Source: Pseudoscleropodium purum (lineage: Eukaryota > Streptophyta > Bryopsida > Hypnales > Brachytheciaceae). From it: 64,000 nt of DNA. Numbering within the stretch: the stretch's first letter is position 1; every line of letters starts with the position of its first letter. The notes beneath the pieces are model-generated. The model saw only the letters and a program-made list of their open reading frames with translations, was not told the origin of the DNA and ran no database searches. The stretch spans positions 40,467,063 through 40,531,062 of the forward strand of contig OZ017795.1 in NCBI GenBank assembly GCA_963969395.1. The letters are read 5' to 3'. The position numbers and the translations under genes are program-made. Shown in pieces: positions 36,499 to 47,140 of this stretch.

Positions 36499-36690
36499 AG
36501 TGCATGTTAGGAAAAGATTTTATGTATGGTTATAACTTTTTGCAAGGGAGGAAAAATTTTACCCATTACATATAAAGTGTGATTACTATTCATGTTGAAG
36601 AAACACCACACATAGCATTGGTAAAAGCATTCCTCCCCTACAAAAAGTTATAGCTATATGGAAATTCATTTCAAAACATGCACTTGGATA
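36499..36690. mobile_element. Small foldback MITE-like element
   Basis: Inverted arms of about 70 bp: GTTATAACTTTTTGCAAGGG (36529) pairs with the reverse complement of CCCCTACAAAAAGTTATAGC (36636-36655), and GTGCATGTT (36501) with AACATGCAC on the far side. Target duplication not resolved. Confidence 0.55.
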
Positions 36691-37529
36691 TGTGCACTTG
36701 GCATGATCAAGTGACATCATCTAATATGTGACATGCACATTTCAACCAAAAAGTGTTACAAAAATCTAAATTGTGATTAGATAGTTGGATGTGCATATCT
36801 TATTTATATAGTATTTCATTAATACATGCTAAAGCTAAGTTGAAACACAACATTCTTTACCCAATGAGGCCAAGGGACCTTTTGCATCCTTAAAATTAAA
36901 AAGGGTCCCCTTGTGATGAACAAAATTGTCTTAAATATGGCTCTTGAGCCAACCCGATCCTTAAATTATTAAAAGTTTCTAACTCCCTTGCATCTTAGGA
37001 GACATAATACCTTAGTTTTTAGCATAGGAAGGACCATTGATTAGTTATACAAAGTTATGAATCCTCTTTCCATTGCCAATAAAATCTAATAGAAACCATT
37101 AAAGGTCAAGTCACCTATAACCAATCAAATGAGCAATTCTAAATATGATTTGGACTAGTGCAAGATGAAACAAATATTTTCAAAGGTCAAAGGATAAAAA
37201 TGATGAGAATTGCAAAAATTTTGGTAATTTTATCACTTGAATTGTAATTACTATAAATTTTGAAAGGCAAAAAGTGTATTGGACCCATTGCCAATCTCTA
37301 GGCTCTTCCAATTCCGATCATTCAAAAACTACAATCTTATTCAATGCTTTTTTACTCACTACTTTGGGACATGTGTCATGAATCTATTAGTTTCAATTTT
37401 GAAAAGGATAAAAAAAAAAATTCTAACCATGGTTGGAAATAAGTTAGTTTCTAGTTTGGTTATTGGGCCTTGATTAGAAATGGGTCCCTCTACCTTATGT
37501 TCAATAATTATAGCTTTGTTTAGTTGTAA
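36691..37529. other. AT-rich intergenic DNA
   Basis: No gene, RNA or clear repeat structure is seen; short ORFs only. Confidence 0.4.
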
Positions 37530-40500
37530 TTAATTCTCATTGTTTTCCTAGATTAATTTGTCATTCTTGTCTTATTGGCTTGTTGCATTTTGCATTGTTG
37601 AATTAGGGTTTTATGGAGTGCAACTGATTTCATTATTTTTGCTTAACCTATTAATGTTGTTGTCAACGATGTTGTTGTGGACACTATTGAGTGTCCAATT
37701 ATTTGAATGACTTCACTTAAAACTATATAAGAGAAAAATAAATATTTTCATCCAATTATTTTTAAGCTCCTTGAATACATTTTCCATGAATAGTATTGCA
37801 AATTGCCTCATTATGGTATTATTGATTTTTCCAAAGAAGAAGACACTTGACCTATGAATCACCCTCATAGTGTATTTAGGCCATTTTTTGCTATTTACTC
37901 TTGATGTGAAATTTATCCATAAAAATGATGTTTTTTGAATTTGAGTTCAACTCATACAGTAAATCTTATCAAGTTGAGGCTCTACTCCAATTTGAAATTT
38001 TTGAAAAATTCTTAAATTTCAATATATTATAGCAATATGAACCCAAGGCCTGTAACCATGATGTTATTTTAATTTTTTAATTTTAAAATGATATGTTAAC
38101 TTTGATTTATACCACGATGTTTTGCACTCTAGCATTCATCTGTAGTGAGAATTTCAGATTTTTCAAGTCTATTTTGTATTTGGTATGAATTTTCTTTCAT
38201 ACCTTTCTTAATAAATTCGTAGTAATTTCAAATCTTCCCCCAAATTTTTAAAATTTTATTGACTTGCAGTAGACATAACTATGACTTCATCTTTGCAAAA
38301 CAAACGTGGATAATTTCATTCCATATTCAACTACAAAATGGTAGCAAACACAACAGAGTGATGAGTAGTGGGTACTGGCCCGTCCTTATGCAGTGCATCT
38401 CATCAATTTTGTACGAGTTCCAATTCATGGGCTTGCCCAAGGATACCGAGGTTTGGATAAAGATGAGAGGAACAAACATCTTAGGGCCACTTCACACATG
38501 GGCCCAAGGTTGAGAGTTTGTCGGCCTCCACCAATCAAATTTCAGAAAACCCCAACTTTGGCCTCTTGATCCTTCACACAAGGTGGCACAATCCAAAGTC
38601 TGTCGCCCTCCAAAGTGCCTACATGGAAACCCAAGCTCCTACATGGCGATGGCCTCACGATAGACTCTCGACCAAAGTTTGGGTCGCCACAAAGTGGTGA
38701 CCCAAACTTTGATCGAGAGTCCGTCGAAATGACCATTTATTGCCCATTTCTTTAGACTCTCGCCCAAAGTTTAGCCATGAACTCCCACGGCCTCTCAACT
38801 CGGTCGGCCCATGTGTGAAGCGCCCCTTACACTCCAATGGCAGCTGCTTCAGAGGTCATGAATGTTGATTGCCTTTCTACTCTGACGAGAATGAATGTAT
38901 GTCAGCGCAGTGGACCTACTCAATTTTAAGCAAACTACACTTCCTGTAGTTGCAACATTTTGAGCGCAGCGCTGCTCTACTCCAGAGGGTTTTTTCATTT
39001 ACGAGGTGGTTCAAAGAGGACCCTGAAATGGGTGTTGGGTTTCTTCACTAGCTTCAGTTGTATCTTACATGGGTCTACACAGGTAATACAGGAACAAAGA
39101 AGCCCTAGAATATGCTAGGCTTCCTCCTCTGGAAACCTAGCCAGTGGAGGTATCATTGAGGGCCTCTTGAGTAGTATTTACTGGCAACATCAAATAGTTT
39201 ACACTTGGATCAATGTAGTTTTGGGTTGCTGGCAGGGAGAGGTACGTGAAATTTGTGAGAAAGCTTGCGAATCCACTCGAATCACTCGAAGGCGGTAAAG
39301 TCTCGGGCATCAAGCATGCTGACGACATTGTCATGGCATGTGGAAGGTGCGTGTTTACTGGAAACACAAAGCAGTAGCGAATTATACAGTCCAAAGGTTC
39401 TTTTAGCATTTGTTGCAATGGGCGCTACGGATGTCAGCTCAGGTTTCTATTAAACCATATTTTTGGCTTGCAATGGGGGAACGACAGCAGAACTTGCATT
39501 GGCTGCCCGCTTGAGCAACCTTGGGTGAAAGGTGTGTTCCTCGTTTGCAGATTTCCATCCTCCTGCTGCTAACCTGACCTATGTCCAAGTGCGAATTGGA
39601 GTTGTTCGGGTATCACCTTTTTTGCGGATTTCAATGAACAGTTTCTGTCGAATTTAATCAAATTAAGTGCGCCTAGCTTGATCATGACGTTGAAACTCAT
39701 TAACTGTAAACGGGTATAACTTATGTGCAACGCTAAGTGTTAAGAATGGTCTATGGAATAAAATTAGGATGAGTCTCTATATATTTATATTGACTCGAGT
39801 TATATCAATCGGTTAGGATTGTTGATATCCATATTTATGGTCACTGATTCATGAACCATAGTCTCCGATTATAGTCGAGCGCAACTATGAATGTGCAGTT
39901 GACTGCCATTTTGAATATAGCATTAGGTTGCCTTTCGCTACCATAGCACTATACGTACTGAATAGCTGAGGGGATTCTATGTGTGTGTTTTGATGCTACT
40001 GTGCTCTCTGCTTTGTCCCATAGTCAAGATAAAAAATACTCCTGAGTGACTACATTCTGACAGAATGGTCCTCTTTTTCAGGTTCACGCTTAATATGCAG
40101 TTTGTGATCCCCCAAAGTACTTCTACGACCACGCGCAAGGGCTTATTGATGGTCTCAATACTGGTGTGAATTCGGAGGATATTGTCAGAGTAATCAACGT
40201 GCGGTATCTTTTCTTCTTTCCTGGTCATTCCCATTGTTGGAATTTATTAATAGGGTTGAAAGCATTCGTTCATGCGTAGTCACAGAGGAGTGAGGTGTTG
40301 CCGACCCCATGTGCAAGATTGTCCATTGATGATCTGTACATCTGAAGTTGGAGCTTTTATTCTTGTTTTTTTGACAAAAGGCTCGGGTTACGCAATTAGC
40401 ACGGCGGAGGAGTTGAATCTTGTAAAGGAAGTTGCAGAGTCGACAGGGATCATCCTTGATCCCGTGTTAAAGTGATTGCATCCATCTTAAATTGGGGTTC

Positions 40501-41086
40501 AACTGGGTTACAACTAAGGCAGGCAGCACAGCTTCTGCTGGGCTGAAATTTACTAGACATGCATGAGAGTTTTTGGATTTGTCCATTTCATGAGCTGCTA
40601 AGTCATTGCGCTCCCTAGGAACTCTTGTTTCTCCGTTGGTGTGTGAACATTCACGTGCCATTTAGGATGTTCAAACATGTGCGAATGAGGATGGACTACA
40701 TTCCTCTCATGCGATAGCTACTTTTCTTCTATTTAAATAACATACTTCTACTTCATCACCTTTCCACTGGTTTCCTTCCAGTGTGGAATCAATTTTTTTA
40801 TGTAGGAGTGATTGTATGGATATTTCCTGCGCATAATTTGCATTTAGATTCTGAGAAACAGTTGGGTTGGCAGATGCAGCGGAAAGGCGTTAAATGGAAT
40901 GCTGAAGGATATTGCAGAGAATCCTTCCCAATGGGAGGGGAAGAAGTTGCTATTTGTGCACACTGATGGCTTACTCGGCATGTACGATAAGGTGCAGCAG
41001 TTGCAGTGCTTGATTGGCAAGTGGGAATGTTTTAGAATTGAAGAGACAGTTTTGATGCCAGGTGATGGCAAGGGCCAAATGTTCTA
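37530..41086 (+). pseudogene. Broken second copy of the D-cysteine desulfhydrase gene
   Basis: Begins inside DCD intron 1 (37530-37649 matches 19555-19688), so exon 1 and the promoter are absent. Remnants: exon 2 (about 38410-38470, with 14 nt of the IHRWNLPG stretch deleted), exon 6 (about 39240-39346), exon 7 (about 39474-39532; ACA to TGA stop), exon 8 (about 40083-40199; a 3-nt insertion makes TAA), exon 9 (about 40376-40471; donor lost) and exon 10 (40880-41086, open to the stop). Exons 3-5, including the PLP lysine, are deleted by a join between intron 2 (equivalent of 19915) and intron 5 (equivalent of 21600). Introns are kept, so this is a DNA-level duplication, not a processed copy. 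An unrelated segment of about 745 bp sits at 37650-38395. Confidence 0.9.
38484..38826. mobile_element. PIF/Harbinger (Tourist-like) MITE, 343 bp
   Basis: Termini GGGCCACTTCACACATGGGC and the reverse complement of CCCATGTGTGAAGCGCCCC form terminal inverted repeats of about 35 bp. It is flanked by TTA at 38481-38483 and 38827-38829. The paralogous site at 19770-19780 (AACATCATACTCTCC) is uninterrupted, proving insertion. A perfect-looking internal hairpin lies at 38663-38721. No transposase. Confidence 0.88.
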
Positions 41087-42130
41087 ATTGACAGAATGAA
41101 GCAGGTGCGGACTTTATATTGAAGTCAATTTTGCTTCCATATGCATCCCCAAATGCCGGATAATCGGGCGAACAGTTTTAGTATCAAAGACTTTTGAACG
41201 TTCCCTTCGTTGATGACTAATTGGAGAGCATCGTTCATTCCGAGTTCGATTTTTTTTCTCATTTGAAGATGGTAGGTTTTGAAGGCAACTTTCCTACTGA
41301 GATGTGTAAATGGGTAATTTTCTGGGAGTTGAAGTTATCTACGTAGGTGACGAGACCATGACCACTCATTTAAGGTTACTGGTTTAAGGTTTAATCAGCA
41401 TAGTGGAGCCACTGATACTGCGGTCTTTCATCTCTCTGTAAAGGTGGCAACCACACAGTGATTACACAGAGTTTTAACGAAGGGGAACACCCAATGCAAT
41501 CATCCCAGTAGCTCCGATTGTGGATCCAAGATTCAATGCAGCAATTTCGTTTGTCTCCTTTGCATTCTGACACAGTAGTCTACTACAAATTCTTGCGTAG
41601 TTTTGCATAATTTCTATTACTACCCGTCTTGTGCATATATTGATCAACTTAGAAGACTTGTAATACATGTCGAGTTGTGAACACAGTTGGCTGCAATTAA
41701 ATGCCCGAGGCAGAGCAATTTGAGAGTGTCAAGTATCCCCCAGAGCAATACTCTTCGTTCAAAACGGGCTCAGAGACAAACAATCCACTTCCTCTATCCT
41801 CGTATCAGAATCCCATAATCCAAGCCACGTCCATATGAAATAGGGCTCAACTCACACTTTCCAATCAAACTTGACCAACAAAAGATCAAGCCAATTCATG
41901 TTTCAGAGTGCTCTCTTTCAAAAACAAATTGCAATTACTCCAAATTTCCACAATCAGCATGTAAACTCAGTTGCAAGAATCTAGCAACACAGCCATGGAG
42001 CCACAAACAACCGTTCAAAATCTGTCGGTGGCAACAAGTTATTGAGGAATTTTCATTAGGAAAATCTTTCAAAATCACTTGTAGCTACTCCAAATTTTTG
42101 CAATCTGTCAGAAGCAACTAAAGTAGATGT
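41087..42130 (+). repeat. Duplicated DCD 3' flank (second copy)
   Basis: Matches 23659-24372 and then 25351-25640 without the intervening kinase relic. It is the uninterrupted counterpart of the relic A insertion. Homology fades near 42130. Confidence 0.75.
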
Positions 42131-42240
42131 GCCAATGACCATATAGGTGATATTCAAATCCTTTTCCATAGTATTGTAGGAATATGCAAGCTTTAAAAAT
42201 TGGCACAATTATGCACTACTATGTTAACCTCTAATTGTCC

Positions 42241-42870
42241 GAGGTGCCAAAATCTGGTGTTTGCAAAACATTGAAGTTAAATAAAACCTAACCAAGTTAC
42301 TAGTTTTAGTAGTTTATATTTTTGGGAAGTTCTTCTTGAAGTCTAGTTTTAGTATCAAAAATCCAATCTTGAAAATAAATGATAGGGATTTTCTATTCAA
42401 GATTTTGTGCAAGGGTACCCATTGCAATCTTGACTTCCTGTGGTGTTGAAAGCTCTTGGAAATGAGCTTTGAATACACTAAATCTTGGAGAAAAAATCAC
42501 ATTCAAAACTCATTTAAAAAAATTGTAGAGTAGATTTTAAGAAGCTGTAAATTGATTAGGGTTATACATATTAGGTGCTTTAACTTCATATTTTTTTGGT
42601 CACCAACTTTTTAGGTTTGACTTTTGAAAAGAGGACTAAAAGACTTCACATTACTTTTATAGTTTTAACACTTTCATGGTTAAACATTATAATCTTTCAC
42701 TCCATAAGTGATCTTGTTGTGTTTTCGTTTCCTATAAGATCTCTAGAATGTCTAGTTTGAATGTGCACGGTTACAATTCAAAAAAAATTGATACAATTTT
42801 TCAAAATGTTGGCATTTTGTTCAATTTAGAGCAAATTCCAAGAAGCTCAAAATAGGCCTTTGGCATTTAG
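42241..42870 (+). repeat. Dispersed repeat C, copy 2
   Basis: Same orientation and extent as 29600-30240. It starts about 110 bp after the end of the DCD duplication and ends at GGCATTTAGGGG, as the first copy does. Confidence 0.75.
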
Positions 42871-43199
42871 GGGTTTACATTCACTTCCAAAAGAAATGTA
42901 CAAAAAGATTTCCTTTTGAAAAATCTCTTGTATCTTAAAAGTAACAATCTAAAACAACTAGTAAGAGAAGGCAGGTTAGAAGCTGCAGTTTTGGCGGTCC
43001 TACCATATGACGGTGACGATGACGCACCTTGAAACTTTGCCAATGACGCACCTTGACGATGGCGAAGAACATGTAAGCGCCTCCCTTCACTGCCCGTCTT
43101 TTCAATGTGGTTTTTGTTTTTTAATGTGACGGTCAATCTTTGAGACATTCGCTTGCACTATTTACATCTCCCATTCGATACTTAACAACAATTGAAATG

Positions 43200-44700
43200 A
43201 CGATATTGTGCAGGTTTTTGAGGTGAAGAAGCAGAACTAACAAGGTTTCCAAGGCGGCGGTTTAATTCTCACGTCCTCATGTTGGTGATGCCAAGAGTTG
43301 TGGTAACTGGCATTGATTTCTTTTCCACCGAGAAGTCAAGAGGATCCTATCCGAACTTACAGCAGCTGTCTAGGTTTGTCGGATAAGTTTTAATTTACAG
43401 GAACCAAGGGTCTAAAGATGTACTTCGCCACCTTTCATTTGTGCGTCCTTTTCATTTCCGTAGCAAACTTTCTCAGGGAATGAGGGTCGGTGTTAGTTTG
43501 TTGGATGCTGACTAAGTTGATGGTATGTTTTTGAAGGGTGGTGTGGGTCGTGTTCATTGACGGGATAGCAACATTCCGGGAGCTTTGCTGCTGGAGCTTT
43601 ACGCTTGCGACGGTGTTGGAATTGTGGTCTCCAGGTGAATTGTAGAGTTTTGTCTTGCTAATGCCGTATTCTTTCATGAGATGGCTTGCAGATCAGAAAG
43701 ATGTTCTTCAGTTGGCCTTCAATTAGTTCGGACTTGAAGATCCAGAACCTTACGCTCAACTCTTTTCATCCTTACAGAAAGGAAAACTACCGGTTTTACG
43801 AGTACGGGATGCCAAGTCCCTTCCCAATTGTCTTCAGGTGCGTGTGCAAATGGTCTTACAGTATGTCTATGATTTGTCTCTACTTTTGCAATCCTTTCTC
43901 TGTGTATTTTACTGATTATGCTGCTCATTGGAGGTGCTATCCAGAATCTATGTAAACAAGGACAGGTACTACAAATTGCATTGGACAGGCTTTATTTGGG
44001 AGTGGTGACGCTTGTCCCGAGTCTTAATCTGTGTGCTTTATGTTTCATGTTAAAGCTGCTTTGCTGTCTCTGAGGTCTGATTTTTGCCTCATTGGTGTGC
44101 CATTCTCGAATGATGCCTAAATTATTCTTTCTTCTATTCTTGGTGTGAATCAGGAGCAGTGGACATATAGAGGCAGACACTAATAGCTCCAAGCAGGCGC
44201 TTTTTGTACGTGCAGATTTTCTAGAAGCTACATGCAACTTGCTCCACATCCTTCATGTACATTCGAAGAGATTTTGAAATGTGGTTTGTGATATTTTCTA
44301 AACTTGATGTTTTTGGTAATGTGTTGAGGTTGGAAATGAGGAACTGGTGATTTCTGTCGACTATCTTTGGACCTACCTTCTCGATCTAACATTGTCAGTG
44401 CTCGGTTTCGTACAAGCAGTTCCGGTCATCTATTCAGCTATAAATCGCATTCTGAAGTATTCATTGTGTGTGCTTGTGTCGTCGAAAATCCAGCACATCT
44501 GGAAGATTCGCGAAACAAAACGACATCAATCACAAGAGGCAAGTTAAAGGGCAGTGTGCCGAGTTGGCTCAGGAATCGTGAGCTCTGGTGGCGCATTTTA
44601 AAGGTTTGGACAGAATCGGCCCTATTTATTTGTCTATAGATTCAGCCTGAGAAAGCAGCAACTTCGTAACATGAAGCTGGCTAGTTTGGGTACCTGTTCA
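43200..44700 (+). other. Unrecognised gene-like island, possibly a degraded multi-exon gene
   Basis: GC-richer than both sides and with splice-like signals. The best block is 43692-43837, preceded by TTGCAG and followed by CAGGTGCG; one frame reads DQKDVLQLAFN, a stop, then FGLEDPEPYAQLF and LQKGKLPVLRVRD, which looks protein-like but is interrupted by TAG. Another block, 44347-44640, is open in two frames (66 and 90 codons), one with a hydrophobic stretch. No family is recognised. It could be a pseudogene, a non-coding transcript or a gene whose exons I failed to join. Confidence 0.3.
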
Positions 44701-44827
44701 TGAAGTAGTTATCTGGGAATGGCGAAATTGACATCTGAATTTGTTGTACGTTTGGCTTCTTTCCTGGTATTGTACTGAGAGGAGTGACGAAGTGACGAAA
44801 TTGGAGCTTGATTTTGGATTGTTGTTT

Positions 44828-45080
44828 AAGCCCTTATTATTGTGTAAGCCCTAATTTGCACCCTAATTTGAATCCCAATTATTATTTTGAACCCCAACTT
44901 TAACCCGATTGAACCCTGATCAATATTTGATCCCTAATTATCATCCTAATTTAACCTCAGTCAATAACTTGAACCCTATTTTGAATCCGAAACTCTTAAA
45001 CCCTACTCGTAAGCCCTAAGTATTAACCCTACATGTTATTTCAGACCCCATCTCACCCCTAATTTAGAACCCTAATTGAG
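44828..45080 (+). repeat. Degenerate CCCTAA-type repeat array
   Basis: About 15-18 interspersed words such as AACCCTA, CCCTAATTT, ACCCTAATTG and AAGCCCTAAG within 250 bp, all on the same strand, separated by AT-rich spacers. It resembles a decayed interstitial array of the plant telomere motif (CCCTAAA) or a low-complexity expansion of a telo-box; the pure telomere repeat is not present. Confidence 0.5.
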
Positions 45081-45419
45081 AAGGAAGCATGGTCAGAAAC
45101 AAACTACTAACGCATGAACCTGTCAACATGAATGTAACTTGATAATATGATATTCAGTCCAATAATCATTACCAGGGCAAGGAACCTGGTCAGTTCAAAC
45201 CAAGCATTGAAGTAGCCAGAAAACCAATTTCATCTTTGAAGAAGCTTACACATGAGCGGTCACATGCAAGTAGCTAAGGCAAGCCCAGATCTTCTTATTG
45301 AACCAGATAATGTCATACTTGTGTGGATCTGCTCGTCACATGTATTTAAGTTAGCCTTTTTCTCCATTATTTTTATCCACTTATTGACAATGTTGTTAAT
45401 TTGTTTTCATTCTTATTCC
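45081..45419. other. Region upstream of kinase relic C
   Basis: About 340 bp with no recognised gene. ORF 45252-45455 starts here but shows no motif. Confidence 0.4.
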
Positions 45420-46745
45420 TGCTTCTTCCTAAGTGATTCTTGTCGCTTTGCATAGGGTTTCTCTTAGGGTTTCCGTTTTTGAAATCTCTTGCAGAGTCAC
45501 CACATCGCTCAAACAACCATCTGCTGTGATCTCTTCTCAGAGAAGTCGCAAGCTCCCTCTGTGCAGATGCACGAGTCGGCTGTCTGCGAATTTCGGTGAG
45601 TGCCTGTCGTGCTTTGAGAGTGTCTTATGAGTGTGTTGAGGGTGTGTCGGTAAAGAGAATTATTGGTTATCTTGGAGAGATGAGAAGTCAGAAACATGAG
45701 TAACTATGAGATTGAGAGCATCCAGTGGTGTGGTCTTGGTGCATGTCTAAATAGGGCTGCGATTGAACCTTGCTGTCTTTGTTATAACATGATGTCGTTC
45801 TTTGTATCAGCTAAAAGGAAACGTGGTGCTTCTGTGTCGTTGGTGGTGAAGTTAGCTTCGGGCCCTGGGATTACTTTAGTGCGGAATGTGAGGGTGACAT
45901 GGTTTTTTTACGTGTAGTGAGCCCTATTTGATCTTTTGTTCGTAGGAGTGTTGGCAAGGTTTGTTGTGTTGGATTGTGGGAGTCCAACTGTGACGTAGAA
46001 TTGTTATGTTTGTGTGAATGTAGTGCCTTGGAGAGGAGCTCGGATACTTCGGGGGATGGGAAATTGTGCTCAACGATTGGTTGTTAGGGCCCCCTGAGCA
46101 GATCACCATGGTGGGCGCGGGTGCTTCTGCCACCTTGAAGGAGAAGTCCAAGTTCCACACGGCCCTTGAAGAATGTTTGCCTCCAGGGCAAGATATAGCA
46201 GTTGGTAATCGGAGCGTTGCAGGATCCTCCATGAAACAAAAGTCGGATTACTTTTCCGCTCGTGTGGAGGAGATGATGCGAAAGAAGAGCCAGTTCTCTT
46301 CAGATGTGGAGAGTGAGATTGAGCATTCGAGGATGCATTGGAGTGAAATGTTGGGTCTTTCCGAACTTTCAGAAGGTGTGAATCAAGAGAATCGGAAAGT
46401 CTTTGCAGAACTCATGAATGATCTACACAATGGGAGGACCTTAGACATGGTCATTTCTTCATGGAATGGCCTTCTACTTTGAAGGTGGGTCGGAAGATTG
46501 CCGAAGGTGGACAGGCAGCCATTTTTGAAGTTATAGACACAGACGGCACTAATGTATTATCTAGTTATCTATTGAAGGTGTATTATCTAGTTATCTCAGG
46601 AAACAATGGTTTTGTGGAATCCTTTGACAAGAAGTTGTTGGATGTCTTACATATAGGGCATGTATGTTGGAGGATGGGAGGTTTGCATTCTTGATGTTTA
46701 GATGTTGGGGTGACTTATGCAAGTTCATTGACCAAGCCATGCAAG
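45420..46745 (+). pseudogene. Protein-kinase relic C (5' region and N-lobe)
   Basis: Upstream part 45420-46107 matches 26130-26727 of relic B. ATG at 46108 opens 124 aa that match the family N-terminus (KEKSKFHTALEECLPPGQDI; YFSARVEEMM; SEIEHSRMHWSEM). A frameshift near 46425 separates this from the next in-frame block (MEWPSTLKVGRKIAEGGQAA, 46461 onward), which holds a good glycine loop and LLKV lysine. The C-lobe is missing: homology stops at about 46745 in AT-rich DNA. The best preserved N-terminal half of the three relics. Confidence 0.78.
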
Positions 46746-47140
46746 CAACTATTAACAATCATAGTTCTAGGGATTCTAAATTATTTACAACATATTATAG
46801 AATTTGGTCAAATACTAAAAAGTTTGAGCTTTTCTAATGCATAGCCATTAACAACTATTATATTGAATTACATGTTGTACAATACATATATATAATCTGG
46901 ATTTTTTTTTAATCTAGATTTAAATGTGATTTCAAAGATATTGACACAAAAAGATCCACAAGCATAGAAATTAGATGCTATATTTCAACTTCTTTTTAAA
47001 AATCAATTAGAGTTCCATGGCTTTTTGAAGAAGGAGACTATGAACACTTTTTTCTTGTCTTGAGGAGTTGAGGTATAAACTAAGAACATAATCAAAAATC
47101 AATATTCCCTAATATTATATGATTTTTTTACCAATTGTTA
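46746..47140. other. AT-rich spacer
   Basis: Nothing gene-like is seen between kinase relic C and the next degraded coding fragments. Confidence 0.4.

Noticed and set aside
37650..38395. 745-bp insert in DCD pseudogene intron as a TIR transposon
   Set aside because: The two ends do not pair as inverted repeats and I find no target duplication; it may be a composite of events.
40899..41087. Intact exon 10 ORF as a separate small gene
   Set aside because: It is the last exon of the broken DCD copy; the upstream exons have stops and a deletion.
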